Shown one piece after another: positions 32,055 to 42,279 of a stretch of DNA of 64,000 nucleotides (its first letter is position 1; each line of letters begins with the position of its first letter). This stretch comes from Prorocentrum cordatum. Its lineage: Eukaryota; Sar; Dinophyceae; Prorocentrales; Prorocentraceae. The position numbers and the translations under genes were made by a program. The notes under the pieces are model-generated. The model searched no databases. It was given only the letters and a program-made list of their open reading frames with translations, and was not told the origin of the DNA. The stretch is from the NCBI GenBank assembly GCA_963575745.1, contig CAUYUJ010011558.1, forward strand, positions 905,780 through 969,779, read 5' to 3'.

Positions 32055-32290
32055 AGGAGGAACATGAGAGGGTGGAGGAGCAGGAGCAGGAGCAGATGGG
32101 GGAAGAGAAGGAGGAGGAGGAGGAGGAGGAGGAGGAGGAGGAGGAGGGGGAAGCAGAGGAAGAGGAGGAGGAGGAGGAGGAGGAGAAGGAGGAGGAGGAG
32201 TAGGAGGAGGAGAAGGAAAGGAGGAGGAGGAGGAGGAGGAGGAGAAGGAAGAGGAGGAGGAGGAGGAGGAGGAGGAGGAGCATGAATGAG
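32055..32290. repeat. (GAG)n microsatellite
   Basis: GGAGGA repeats with occasional AAG; the poly-Glu/Gly and poly-Ser frames are not called as genes. Confidence 0.95.
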
Positions 32291-32362
32291 AGGTGGACGA
32301 GGAGCAGGAGGTGGAGGTACGGGTTTTCCGACCGCGGCTTGCTGGGCCCGTGGGATCCTTCG

Positions 32363-32419
32363 GTCGCCGCCTTGCGCGGGCTGCGCGAGGAGCTCGAGCT
32401 GCGCTGCCGGCGGCTGGAG
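32363..32419 (+). CDS. Candidate coiled-coil mini-exon 1
   Basis: Encodes VAALRGLREELELRCRRLE, a heptad-like Leu/Glu/Arg stretch, ending GAG|GCGGAG, an AG|GC donor of the kind used in the peptidase gene. The 5' limit is not defined by an acceptor, so the start is arbitrary. It may continue to CTGCAG at 32431. See the other candidates at 35291, 37793, 42178 and 50102. Confidence 0.3.
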
Positions 32420-32679
32420 GCGGAGCTGCAGGGGGCGCTGGAGCTCCCCGCCTGGCTCCGTGGTCTCGCTCCCGCCGAAGTCTGGAAGTTTTCGGACAAT
32501 CCACTGGCGATAACGGGCGAGACCAGGATGGGGGCCCGTCGCGTCACGATTCGCGTCGGTGCTGCTTAGGAATGCCTAGCGATGGCTAACTCCCGGACGG
32601 CGCCAGCGCGAGTCGTGATTTTACTGGGGGGCAGTAGCGGGCGTTGTCCCGGATAGCAACAAGAACGGGCCCCTTGAGC

Positions 32680-32870
32680 TCGAAGAAGAAAAAACTACAT
32701 ACACATACTCTCGGAGGTCCGCGTGGATTTCCGACGTCCGCTCTGAAGGCCTATGGCGCCGCCCCTGGCGCCGCCCCTGGCGCGCGGAGCGCGCCAGGAA
32801 GGAGGTACAGCGCCGATCCAACAGAAGTCAGCGCGGACCTCCGAAAGTTCATGTTCATTGGTACTTGCAC
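32680..32870 (+). mobile_element. Family A foldback element, copy 2
   Basis: Left arm from 32712 (CGGAGGTCCGCGTGGA) and right arm about 32810-32843 (GCGCCGATCCAA ... GCGCGGACCTCCG), then AAGTTCATGTTCATTGG. It starts CGAAGAAGAAAAAAC, like the start of the apyrase intron 1 element. Confidence 0.75.
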
Positions 32871-32879
32871 GTTTTCTCG

Positions 32880-32965
32880 CCTCGGGCCTCGGGATGCGTT
32901 CCAGCGGCTGCGCCTCGCCAAGAGCGTTCCCGGGGGAGATGGGGGGGGAATCGTCCTGAACGGCC
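32880..32965 (+). repeat. Dispersed repeat R7, copy 1
   Basis: TTCCAGCGGCTGCGCCTCGCC followed by ATCGTCCTGAACGGCC. Other copies: 49880-49945 (minus), 58655-58725 and 59105-59175. It directly follows a family A element here, as in the minus-strand copy near 49.9 kb. Confidence 0.7.
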
Positions 32966-33524
32966 TAGGGCGTTGGGGAGGGTACCCTCGAGTGATCATC
33001 AGTTTGGGCCGGCGGAGGGTCTCATGTTCTTCATGGATGTGTTTTCTGTCCCAGGTCCGACCGTATTTGGGAGGTGGTCCAGACGCGCGAGGGCCCATTT
33101 GTGAAAGCGTCGGAGTTCTGGGTGCTCCCGGAATCGCTGCCCCCTCTCGCTCCCCTCTGGCAGCAAAAAATGCATCCTGGCGCGGCCGGTCCGACGTAGG
33201 TTTCAATTCGATCAGATTTTCGGGGGAGCGTAAGACCCGGGTTTGCCAGGACTCGGGTTCGCCATCGTTTTTTGACGACCGCGCCTCGGATTTTGACGAG
33301 GAGGAGTTTCGTGGGATGTCTGCAGCGGGAGGCCTCGTCAAAATGCAGGCTCGGCCTCGTCATTTTTGACCACCTCGTCGGGGATTTCCGAGTCCACTGT
33401 ACCCAGGTCTTACGTCCCCCTGAGATTTCCCCATTCGATGCTGACTCATCTCGGCGTCACCTGAATTCTATGTGTGCATCGCCCCCTGGGGGGCGACGCG
33501 CGCACCGAGAAATCTTCTAGCATA
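32966..33524. other. Non-coding with a hairpin
   Basis: 33283-33366 pairs CCTCGGATTTTGACGAGG with CCTCGTCAAAATGCAGG-like sequence on the other side. No exon was supported. Confidence 0.4.
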
Positions 33525-33650
33525 TGATCGGTAGCGGGCGCTTTCTGTCCATCCCGCTCGGGAAACGATATACTACAAGATGGTTACACTGTGTGCTCGG
33601 CTCGGACGCACGCCTCCGAGGAGGACACATAGTACTGGTATGTCCGTCTG
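33525..33650 (+). repeat. Dispersed repeat R3, copy 1
   Basis: GAAACGATATACTAC, then a 40-bp gap and GAGGAGGACACATAGTACTGG. The same two blocks occur at 43540-43880, with about 200 bp more between them. Confidence 0.65.
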
Positions 33651-33854
33651 CATCCCACGATTCGATGCTGACTCATCCTGCCCCCTCGCTCCCCTCCAAG
33701 TAATTATTTGGGCACGCGCGGGGGCCTCCGACATGGGGGCTTACTTCCGAAGGCCCAGATCGTCGTCGCCTCCGCCGCCGTCGCCGTCGCCGCTGTCGTC
33801 GTTCGCGACCGCGTCCTTGCACATCCCCGACGGCGGCTGCGATGACCGCGTTTC

Positions 33855-34000
33855 GAAGAGGAAACAAAAAACATGAACGCAGACTCTCGGAGTTCCGCGC
33901 GGATTTTCTTGATTCGTGTTGGCCCCCCTTGGCGGCGCTTCTGGCTCCGATCCAGGAAATCCGCCTGGAGCTAGGACATTTTATGTTGATGCAGTGTTTC
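33855..34000 (+). mobile_element. Family A foldback element, copy 3 (diverged)
   Basis: Starts CGAAGAGGAAACAAAAAAC, has CTCGGAGTTCCGCGCGGA at 33886 and an inverted arm TCCGATCCAGGAAATCCGC near 33946, then TTTTATGTTGATGCAG, an acceptor-like end. Confidence 0.6.
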
Positions 34001-34532
34001 GTTCTCTACCATGCCCGACGGCGGCTGCGACGACCACGACCACGACGGACAGCGACCACGATGGGCTTCGGGCGACGGAATTCCGCCGCTCGCCGACTGA
34101 CCACGACGGCAGACGCCGACGCCGACAGCCCCAGATCTCCGACGCCGTGCTTGTTGGTCACCGCGTGAACCACCGGTGGCCTGGACCTTTACGGTCGATT
34201 CGGGTCGTGTCGACCGGCGGCGACCCCGCCGTCAGTGTTCAACGTGGAATGCCAATGGCGACCCAGAAATGGGCTAGGTTGAACGACCTGACGCTTCGGA
34301 AACAACCGATCGTCCCCGCGCGCGCGGTGACAGGAAAACCAACGCCCGGGTCGTTACGACACGAACCTGTTGTATACCGCGTGACTGGCTCTGCATCCCG
34401 AGGGATGCTCCGGACGGCCGCGGAGCCCAGGCAGGGCCCCCAAGGCCGAAAAGAAAAGAGGCGAGGCGTTTCTGCCGCGCTCTCTGGCCACAGAGAGAAG
34501 AGGTCCGGGTGCGGCGGTGGAGGACTCCAGGC
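34001..34532. other. Nothing recognised
   Basis: Contains ACGACGG-rich DNA at 34020-34120. No gene or known repeat was seen in the remainder. Confidence 0.4.
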
Positions 34533-34722
34533 CTCCCAGATGGGGTCGGAGCAGATAGAGTCGAAGGATCGCACCGCATCGCCGATGCATCAGCGATGCG
34601 GGTTGATGTATTGCCGATGCATCGCCGACGTCGCCAGTGCATGGCCGATGCATCGCCGATGTGTCGGCGACGCGGCGAGATCTTCCGACCCGACATACTC
34701 CGACCTCATCTAGGAGGGCTCT
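34533..34722 (+). mobile_element. Family D foldback element, copy 2
   Basis: Left end CCCAGATGGGGTCGGAGCAG, then GAGTCGAAGGATCGCACCGC. The right end is its imperfect inverse (GCGAGATCTTCCGACCCG ... CCGACCTCATCTAGG). The centre is full of GCCGATGCATCGGC-type palindromes. The ends match intron 1 of the peptidase. Confidence 0.8.
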
Positions 34723-34729
34723 AAGGACA

Positions 34730-34915
34730 GGGGGGAGGAGGAGGAGGAGGAGGAGGAGGAGGAGGAGGAGGAGGAGGAGGAGGAGGAGGAGGAGGCGGAG
34801 GAGGAGGAGGAGGAGGAGGAGGAGGCGGAGGAGGAGGAGGAGGCGGAGGAGGAGGAGGAGGGGGAGGAGGAAGAGGAGGAAGAGGAGGAGGAGGAGGGGG
34901 AGGAGGAAGAAAGCC
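34730..34915. repeat. (GAG)n microsatellite
   Basis: GGAGGA repeats with occasional GCG and GAA. Confidence 0.97.
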
Positions 34916-35090
34916 CTGAGGTCCTGGCGTTCCGATATTTTCGAGCTGGGCGTTTTCGCATTTTTTTTCGGGCCCGGGACCATCGCAGATCGATCCGGCT
35001 CGAAAAATGACGCAGTAAGATGGGGTCCAGGGCTCCGGGCGTGATCATTTGCGATGTTGTCATTTTTTCGCTACGTATGATCTCAGAGAT
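34916..35090 (+). repeat. Dispersed repeat R2, copy 1
   Basis: Key blocks: GAGCTGGGCGTTTTCGC, TTTCGGGCCCGGGACC, CGCAGATCGATCCGGCTCGA, AAGATGGGGTCCAGGGCTC and a final GATCTCAGAG. Other copies at 35491-35660, 58940-59075 and, inverted, 63675-63835. Confidence 0.8.
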
Positions 35091-35194
35091 GGAGGGAGGG
35101 AGGGAGGGCATCGCAGACCCCTCAGCCGCACCCCCGTCTCCGCCTGACGTCCCGACCCTTTCCCCGGGACCTGTCTTTCATCCTGACTAGTTGT

Positions 35195-35275
35195 TCACGA
35201 CCTCGACGACGACGACGTTTACGTCGACGACGAGGACGACGACGACGCCGACGACGCCGACGACGACGCGGAGCA
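35195..35275. repeat. (GAC)n tract
   Basis: GACGAC repeats next to a candidate coiled-coil exon. An Asp-rich frame is open but unsupported. Confidence 0.85.
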
Positions 35276-35290
35276 GCGCCGGGTGCGCAG

Positions 35291-35386
35291 GATCGGCGTG
35301 CCGACGCGGGCGCGCGGGCTCGCGAGGAGCGCCTGGCCGAGCGGGGCTCGCTGGCGGAGCGGCTGCGCGCCGCGGAGACGCGCGAG
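35291..35386 (+). CDS. Candidate coiled-coil mini-exon 2 (32 codons)
   Basis: Bounded by GCGCAG|GATCGG and CGCGAG|GCCCGT, exactly 96 nt in phase 0. The peptide includes EERLAERGSLAERLRAAE, with Leu at heptad-like spacing and alternating charges. The boundaries follow the AG|G...AG|GC pattern seen at the confirmed introns of the peptidase gene. Alone it is weak; the value lies in the similar candidates at 37793, 42178 and 50102. Confidence 0.38.
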
Positions 35387-35490
35387 GCCCGTGGCCGCCG
35401 CCACCCGCCGCCCATAGGACGCAGCTCCTGGGAGGCTGAAATTTCGTCTCGGCGCTGGTACGTATTCTGACGGTCGATAACCGGCTTACC

Positions 35491-35660
35491 CTGAGATCGT
35501 GGCGTTGCACTTTTTTCCGAGCTGGGCGTTTTCGCTCCATTTCGGACCCCGGGACCCTCACAGACCGATCAGGCTCGAACAATGATGCATAAAGATGGAG
35601 TCTAGGGCTCTGGGCGTGATGTGTTACGATGTTGTTTTTTCCGCTACATCGGATCTCAGG
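35491..35660 (+). repeat. Dispersed repeat R2, copy 2
   Basis: CCGAGCTGGGCGTTTTCGC, CGGACCCCGGGACCCTCACA, AAGATGGAGTCTAGGGCTC and CGGATCTCAGGG. It lies about 575 bp after copy 1 in the same orientation. Confidence 0.8.
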
Positions 35661-35884
35661 GTGGTACTTTGGCGATCGATAGCCGGCATCATTTTTGCTA
35701 ATCCAGTTTAATCACGCTTGATTCCGCTTCATCCGTCTGAATCCCTGGTTTAATGCGGCCTCTTCTGGCGAAGAGTTTCTTTTCTTAATCGGGCTCAATC
35801 GCCGTTCATCGTTCCAGCGGAGGCCTCCCTGGAGTTGCCTCCTGACGCCACGCCGCCGCCGGCGGCTCGCCCGCTGCTCGGAAG

Positions 35885-36270
35885 GATGGAAAGGGGTACG
35901 GGGAGAATGGCACGAAAACCGACAGCAGTTCTTGTCTGTTTTGAACTGGGCTCGATGTTCGAGTGGGGAATCGACTAGAGTTGAGTTGCCCCTAGTAGCA
36001 TTTCTTCGTCGAATCCACGAAATACCGATGATTCGCAGACCTGCGAAGCATTACGCGTATTACTTCGTACGTTCTATATAGTACAAATTCATGTTGGGGT
36101 GACTCAATTCTGGAGTCGAGCCCCTACTCGAGCTTTGGGTGTCCCCGCGGATGTTATCCATTTGAGACAGGCGGTCGGTTGCCCAACACCGACCGCAAAT
36201 GGTTTTGGATTACATTTGTTGCTGGGCATCGTGCCCATGCTTTCCGTACCCACTCCAGGCGTCCAAGGGT
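35885..36270 (+). repeat. Dispersed repeat R1, copy 3
   Basis: GACAGCAGTTCTTGTCTG at about 35921 and GGGCATCGTGCCCATGC at about 36224, with about 115 bp more between the blocks than in the other copies. Confidence 0.65.
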
Positions 36271-37640
36271 CTTTCCGTTGTCACCACCATCTCCGCCACC
36301 GACGCCGTCGTCGACGCCGTCATCCGCCGTCGTCGTCGCCGCCAACGTCGACTTCGTACGATGGGTTCGCGCCGCGTTAGCGCTCGGCGACTCCAGCGCG
36401 GACGTTCAAGGTTCGACACCGCCAGTGCCACAGAATGGGCCGATATCGAACGATCTGCGCTACCAGGAAGCCGTGATCGCTCAAGGTTAATGAATCCACG
36501 CGGTGTTTGCAGCCAGTGCCGACGTCGTCACGACACGAACCCGCCGTGATTACATTTGTCCGCCGCCGTCCTCGCCGCCCGCGTCGTCGGCGTGGCCTCT
36601 GTTTGCCGCCTCTGCCACCGTCGTCGACGCATACAACCCCGCCGTCGTCGACGTCACTTGGGGCAGGACTGCAAGGAGATAGGCGGAGAGCCATCGGCGA
36701 GGAGAGGAGTGGAGAACCAGCTGCACCTCTGCGCGCTTTCCCCACGGGCTCCGCCCGTGCTGCGGATGCCCCCCTCCGACGACGCTTGCGCCGTCGGAAG
36801 GGTGCATCTGCGGCTTGGGTGGCTCCCTCTCCCTCGCTGCGCTGCGCGTGTCGTCTCCTCTTTCCTTTTCCCCCCTCCGGGGGTCAGGGGGGCCATCTAC
36901 CGGGGGCCGCCCCCTCCCGACCTGGAGGGCGGGCGTGGCCACGTCAGGAGACATGGAGGTGTCCAGCATTACGCTGCGGAGGAGGAGGCGGAGAAGGGCG
37001 AAAGGAAGGGCAAGAAACAATAATCCGGAGGAGGGGTGAAGGAGATGAAGGAGAAAGAGGCGAAGCTTGATGTGGCGAAAGAGGTGGAGGAGGAGCACGG
37101 GGCGGGGGACTTCCTCGCCGCCAGGGGCGGCGGAGGCAGAGAGCGCGCGCAGATGACATTGACGAGTGGGGCAAGTGCCAGTGGTTTCGCCCCCCTTTCG
37201 CCTCCTTACCTCCAGGCGCAGGTGCGTTGAACAGAGAGGGGCCGCCGCCTCCTCGCTCGAAGTCCGCTCCAAACAGCTCCCCGGATCCCTCCCGCAGTCC
37301 ATCCTGGCCGGCTCTTCACCCCCGCTCGATGTTCGACGGTCCCGGGGCCCGCAGCGGCCCCCCTGGAGGCCGACAGCGGCGGAAAGCCTCCACGGACCCC
37401 CTCCCCTCCCTTCCGCCCTCCCCGCGGCGGGGAGGCGGGTGGAAACGGAGATGGAGGGCCAGGAGGAGGAAGACGACGAGGACGAGGAGGATGAGGAGGA
37501 GGATAGGAAGGGCGGCCGTGAGGGCGAGGAGGATAACGGTCAGTCAGGAGGCAGAGGAGGAGGAGGAGGAGGAGGAGGAGAAGAAGAAGAAGAAAGGCTA
37601 TGCGGACGTTCCTGGGCAACAGAGGTCTGGACCTATTCCC
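36271..37640. other. No gene; triplet-rich DNA
   Basis: CGTCGTCGCCGC tracts at 36300-36350 and 36550-36650, GAG-rich tracts at 36970-37100 and 37450-37600. Frames of up to 250 codons on both strands are low-complexity and were not called. Confidence 0.45.
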
Positions 37641-37644
37641 AGGG

Positions 37645-37715
37645 AGCGGTTTCTGATCCCGAGCCGGGTTTTGACGGCCCCGAGGCCTGATGAGGGCCTC
37701 TGGAAGCCGACACTG
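37645..37715 (+). repeat. Dispersed repeat R4, copy 1
   Basis: CCCGAGCCGGGTTTTGACGG then CCCCGAGGCCTGATGAGGGC and CTCTGGAAGCCG. Related copies at about 43360, 48573, 49305 and 63365. Confidence 0.6.
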
Positions 37716-37792
37716 GGGGAAGTTTCCCTTCGGGATGTCCCGCACAACGTAGGATGTTTCTGGGTCCTCGCCCCCCCCCACGGCGGGGCCAG

Positions 37793-37873
37793 GCCGAGTT
37801 GCTGGCGCACAACAGCGAGCTGGCCGCGGAGTGCGGCACGCTGCTCGCCGCGGCTGAGGCCGATCGGCGGGAG
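37793..37873 (+). CDS. Candidate coiled-coil mini-exon 3 (27 codons)
   Basis: GGCCAG|GCCGAG to CGGGAG|GCGGCA, exactly 81 nt in phase 0. The peptide starts AELLAHNSELAAECGTLLAA and ends EADRRE. Leu/Ala-rich and charged, it is consistent with a coiled coil. The flanks are AG|GC on both sides, a repeat-flanked intron pattern reported for dinoflagellates. Confidence 0.4.
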
Positions 37874-37916
37874 GCGGCAGCCATGCCTGTCTGGTCGCAC
37901 CCTTCGATGCTCCAGG

Positions 37917-38105
37917 CCTCTCACACGGAGGGTCGCGCCGCATCGCTGATGAAAAGGCGATGTGGTTCGATGTTGAGCCCGATCTTTTTCTCGACGACGA
38001 CGGTACATCGCCGACTCCGCCGATGCATCGCCGATGTATCGGCGATGCAGCGCGATCTTCGGAGCCCGTCTAACTGCTCGGATCCCATTTGGGAGGCCTC
38101 CAAGT
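37917..38105 (+). mobile_element. Family D foldback element, copy 3
   Basis: Left GAGGGTCGCGCCGCATCGC; right GCGATGCAGCGCGATCTTC followed by CGGATCCCATTTGGGAGG. The centre has ATCGCCGATG palindromes. A fragment of the same palindromic core occurs at 38310-38360. Confidence 0.8.
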
Positions 38106-38569
38106 GCCTCCACGAGGCGCGCACGTTGCCAAGCCAGAGGTCCAGAAACCCAGATGCCCCGCTGGACTCGTCTGCAGCAGGCACATTGCATGAGGAACTC
38201 GTGGGCAACAACGTTGCTCGGGGGGGGGCGCATCGACCCCTAATCGGCCACTGATCGCCGACAGGGGCCCGATAGCCCACCCCGCCCAGGAACTTGCGGA
38301 TTCTCTATCAGGGGCCTATCGCCGATCTACCGGCGATGTATCGCCGATGCCGTTGCAAACGTCGTTGGTGGCGTCATTGCGTTCGTTCGTCTGTCGTCCT
38401 CGTCCCGCCACCGTTATCCGCCGCCTCCGTCAGTGTGTCGTTACCGCCTTTATCGCTGTGCCTGGATCTCGCGCCTTCACGAGGCGCGCGCGTGGCCAAG
38501 GCAGAAGTGCAGAAATCCAGATGCCCCGCCGGACTCGTAGACAGCAGGCACATCGAACATTTCTCTTGA
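38106..38569. other. Non-coding
   Basis: Two direct copies of a short block, CACGAGGCGCGCACGTTGCC (38113) and CACGAGGCGCGCGCGTGGCC (38477), each followed by AGAAATCCAGATGCCCCGC-like sequence, so an internal duplication about 360 bp apart. No gene. Confidence 0.5.
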
Positions 38570-41200
38570 ATGCTTTGACCTGGAGGTTCTGTGCGGCAAG
38601 ATTCGCGAACTTTATTTGAAGATCTCGGATGCTGCGACGCTCGAGCTCGAGGAGGGTGGCACGGAGAACTTCCATAGACAGAAGCAGGAATGCAAGCTCG
38701 AGCGTCGCCGTGCTTTCTGGCAACAGTTCCGTCGTCGCACGTGGTTTCAAGGAGTGGTGGATGAAAACAACCACCATTTCCCCAACCCAGAGGCTTCTGC
38801 TGAAACCATTCCGCTTCACTTGGGTGATGCCTTCTGCGAGCAGGCAGGAGACTTCATTCATTGGCCTGAGTTATTGTCTTGTGTCCGCCAGGTTACTGTA
38901 GGAGCTGCTATATCTTGAGGAATTGATTATACGACTACTCTGGGCGTATCCTGCGTCGTAAACATAGCATGCCTGGGCCTGGTTGGATTCCTTACTATTG
39001 GTTGTGCCTCGGAGATGTCCGTACAATTTCCTCGAACTATCACAGAGGGCTGGAACGATGTGAAGATTTGTACAGGTACTCACAGTGTTCCTCCCAAAAG
39101 GTGACTCGAAAGATGCTGTGGGCGCCCATGTCTATAGACCCACAGCTAAAACGAGGCCTGCTCGCTCGCGAAAACCGGGGCGAAGATGTTGAGTGTTTGT
39201 ACGGTGGGGGCGTTCGTTAAGGAATGTGCCTAGGAGGCTTCAGACCCTGGAGGGTTCCTTATCTGATGAGGGAGGCGGTGATATCCATGGCCAATCCACG
39301 ATTGGTTTCCCACTGGATTCCAGACCCTGGATTCCTTATCGAAGGTTTCCCTACCCAATGCCATCGCCGTATGGCTTGGCCTCTCAGGGAAGGTGCCAAG
39401 AAGATGATTCCGCGCTCGCAGGTTTGTATCTCGGTCGCTGCATGGCTGCCCATACCGTTCGAGCTGAAGCTTGGGCACTAGAAGAGCGTGTCCGAGAAAA
39501 TGATGATAGTTCCATGGTCTTGGCGGACTACTCCGACGTTTTTCCCTCTCTGTCGAGTGCTTGGTTTCTGACGGTCCTGGAGCACATGGGGATCATTGGG
39601 TCCACCACCAAGCTTTGTGCATGCTGAATGACACGAACACGACCATCATCTCTCTCTTGGGGCAACAGTTTGTCACCATTGTGATGTTTCGGTGCTTGCA
39701 TCAGGGAGACCCTGCTTCCATGGTGTTGTCCTGTATAGGTATTGCTCTCCTTCAAGAATAAATCCGTGTTCACTACATGTCGTGCCGACACCCTCGTCTA
39801 GAACACGTTGATGATTGCCTCTATGGCATTCGGCTGGCATTAACGCATGTGCGACACCTTCCCGGGGTGATCCAGCGGCTTGAGGCTGCGGTTGGTCTCG
39901 CCGCTAATATGTGCAAGTGCACTCATTATTTTGGTTCACGGTCAGGTATTTCGAGACCGTTTGTCACTATTCTTGAGTACCTGTCCGTCTTTGGCCGGCG
40001 TACAGGTCGCATTGAGCTGCAAAAGTATTGATACGATGATGTGTCCCATTGCTTCCTCTGAGCATTGGAATAAGCCCGTCATGAATTTCACTCCCCGAGT
40101 GCGTGAAGCGCGTGCTGCTGGCCTTACCTTCACTCAGAACACTCCCGTCTTCAACGCCTCCTGTCTTAGCATGTCCTCCTTCATCCTGCAAGTTGCCCCT
40201 GTGTCCAAGGATTTCGCGAAGGCCTATGTTCCGGCGCTCCAGCTCATGGTGGTTGGCCAGATGTTGACATATATGAAATATTTTGGTGTACGTGGCTCTT
40301 TGAAAATCCTTGATGTGGTTTCGCTGGCTTCGAAGTACCATCTGATCCATCGGTCCGAAGGGATCCTGGGGATTTTGGGAACTCTGATCATTACGTGTAG
40401 CGAGGATGGTGATATCTGTACACATCGTACGCTCTCAGGTTGGTATCAGGGTAGTTTTGTTTCTGCAGCGTTTAAGTGCTACCAGCGTGCGCAAGGCACC
40501 CTATGTCGCTCGCCGTGTTCGGTTGCTCCCGACCAGCGAGGCCTTCAGGCTGCTGTGTGTCGTGCTCGTGTTGCCTTGCCTGATCTCTTGCTGGATGCAG
40601 GCGTTGATCTACGTCTCTGTATGATTGGACGGATGGGGCAGATCCCTGATGATGATGTCAGAAAGATCAGCGGGTCCTCAAGTGGGGTTGATGTTGGTTT
40701 GGTTATTGGTCAGATATATCAATACATATGCACGGTTGAATACCCAATCCCATGGCTGTTTATCTGGTTGCCAGAATGATCCGATTGACCCTACCACGTC
40801 TGACTTGGATGATTTTATTTAGTACACTCGGTGCTCAAACTTATATTGGATATGTCAGCCTCGGCTCGGAGATATGATGGCCCCCTTCTCTGACACCCCG
40901 CGTTGGCTTTTTCAGTCTTTCCGATCGTCGATCGACCCCGCTATTAACGTCTGCTGCGCTCCATGACGCATTCAGTTTTGCTCACAACTGCCGCCAACAT
41001 AATATGCGTGAAGGCTCAGTCGAGGAGCGGATTCACGCTCGTGTGAGGGCAACGGTCCGCCGACACCGTTCCCTGGCTGAGCGTTGGCAGATTGAACGGC
41101 GTGTCCGTCTTCTCTTGAATCCTGGTGGCTGAACTGCTCTGCCTGAGGGCAGACCGCCTCCTGAAGTAAACAAAGAACAAAGTCAGCAGGAACTGCCTCC

Positions 41201-41242
<42 letters not shown>

Positions 41243-41250
41243 CCAAAAAT
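38570..41250 (+). mobile_element. Decayed non-LTR retrotransposon, second type
   Basis: Reverse-transcriptase signatures are spread over three frames with many stops: MVLADYSDVFPSLSSAWFLT (39514-39570, motif A), CLHQGDPASMVLSC (about 39693, motif B) and HVDDCLYGIRLAL (about 39808, motif C, normally YADD). A downstream region (39880-40780) keeps a long frame. The 3' end may be the (AAC)n tract at 41201-41251. Lower GC than its surroundings. It differs clearly from the LINE at 22-25 kb in motif wording and decay. Confidence 0.65.
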
Positions 41251-41251
41251 A
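41201..41251. repeat. (AAC)n microsatellite
   Basis: About 15 perfect AAC units, possibly the 3' tail of the decayed retroelement to its left. Confidence 0.95.
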
Positions 41252-41848
41252 GAAAACGGCCCTGCCTGCAGGTGCCCCGCATAGTTTGCTATTGCTCCCC
41301 AGTTCCCCTCCGGGGGGCCCTCACCATCACCCTGGGGCACGTCTTGAGGCTCAGGGTCGGCTTCAAGATGATCCCCAGGATTTGTTGAAGTTGTTTTCTT
41401 ATCGTACGTATATACTGTGCACATTGTCCTGGGTCGTGGACAGGAGGCTTCTTATAAGAGGCTTCTTGGGGTCTCTCGGGAAGCCTCCCTGGAGCATCTT
41501 CGAAGCATTTTGGCGACCTCTGGTCCCGCTCCTCTTTCTCGAAGATTCCCCCTCGGAATTGTTTTTGTCGCCGCGTCGGGGCGCGAGAGCTCCAGGAGGG
41601 TGGCCCGTGCATGAGATCGCAGGACCTGCGCGCCGCCGCCGTTCATCTCCCCCCTGGGACTGGCCAGTTCTTGCGGCCGACCGCTTTCCCCAGTAATTCT
41701 TGGCCGCCAGGTGGGGTTGAAGTAACTTCATAGGATCATTCGTCCTGCCGCCAGGTCCCCCCCCCGAAGCTCCTGGCTGGCAATCAACCCAGCGCTTCCC
41801 TGGGTTCGCCCTGTCTTCCTCCTCCTTTGCACCGCTGATTGCACGTAG
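41252..41848. other. No gene recognised
   Basis: Includes a short GGCTTCTTGGGG stretch (41445-41475) like the 16.6-kb minisatellite. Nothing else was identified. Confidence 0.4.
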
Positions 41849-41985
41849 TGCGGAATATGGTGAGCTCGTACGTTCCCAGCAGAAGTTGTATGTTCTTACG
41901 AGGGAGCTCAAGATTGAGAGGAAAGCACGTCGAGCATATCGATTGGAGGTACTTGCTGAGCAGATCGAACAAGCTAGGCATGACA
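41849..41985 (+). CDS. Candidate exon, basic coiled coil
   Basis: Acceptor CACGTAG|T and a consensus donor ACA|GTAAGT at 41986. The open frame reads AEYGELVRSQQKLYVLTREL and continues with ERKARRAYRLEVLAEQ, strongly helical and charged. Splice phases are 2 in and 1 out, unlike the phase-0 mini-exons nearby, and codon use is less GC-rich. It may belong to another gene or to the retroelement region. No family was recognised. Confidence 0.35.
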
Positions 41986-42177
41986 GTAAGTGGGCGTCGT
42001 GGCTCGTTGCCGCCGATGGCCGCCTCGTGGCCGCCTCGCGCGCTGGATCGGTCCAGCGAGGTTTCGCCAAGTTGCCGCCCGTGGCCGCCTCATGACCGCA
42101 CCGTGCGCTGGGTCGGTCCGCCTTGGTTTGATCCCGAACCCCAAGACAAAAAGACGAGAGACAGACGTCAGCCAGAG

Positions 42178-42279
42178 GTGGGCTCGCTCCGCTCGGCCGT
42201 GGACGCGCTGAGGGCCGAGCTGGCGGACGCGCGCGCAGCCGTGCTGGACTCGGACGAGGTCAGGGCCCAGCTGCAGCAG
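42178..42279 (+). CDS. Candidate coiled-coil mini-exon 4 (34 codons)
   Basis: CCAGAG|GTGGGC to CAGCAG|GACCGC, exactly 102 nt in phase 0, ending at a GA-type donor as in peptidase intron 3. The peptide includes LRSAVDALRAELADARAAVL and ends EVRAQLQQ, with good heptad spacing. It is the best coiled-coil candidate of the set. Confidence 0.42.

Noticed and set aside
34533-34722. Protein-coding exon in the GCCGATGCATCGGC region
   Set aside because: The open frame is explained by palindromic family D sequence, which also occurs as an intron and in intergenic DNA.
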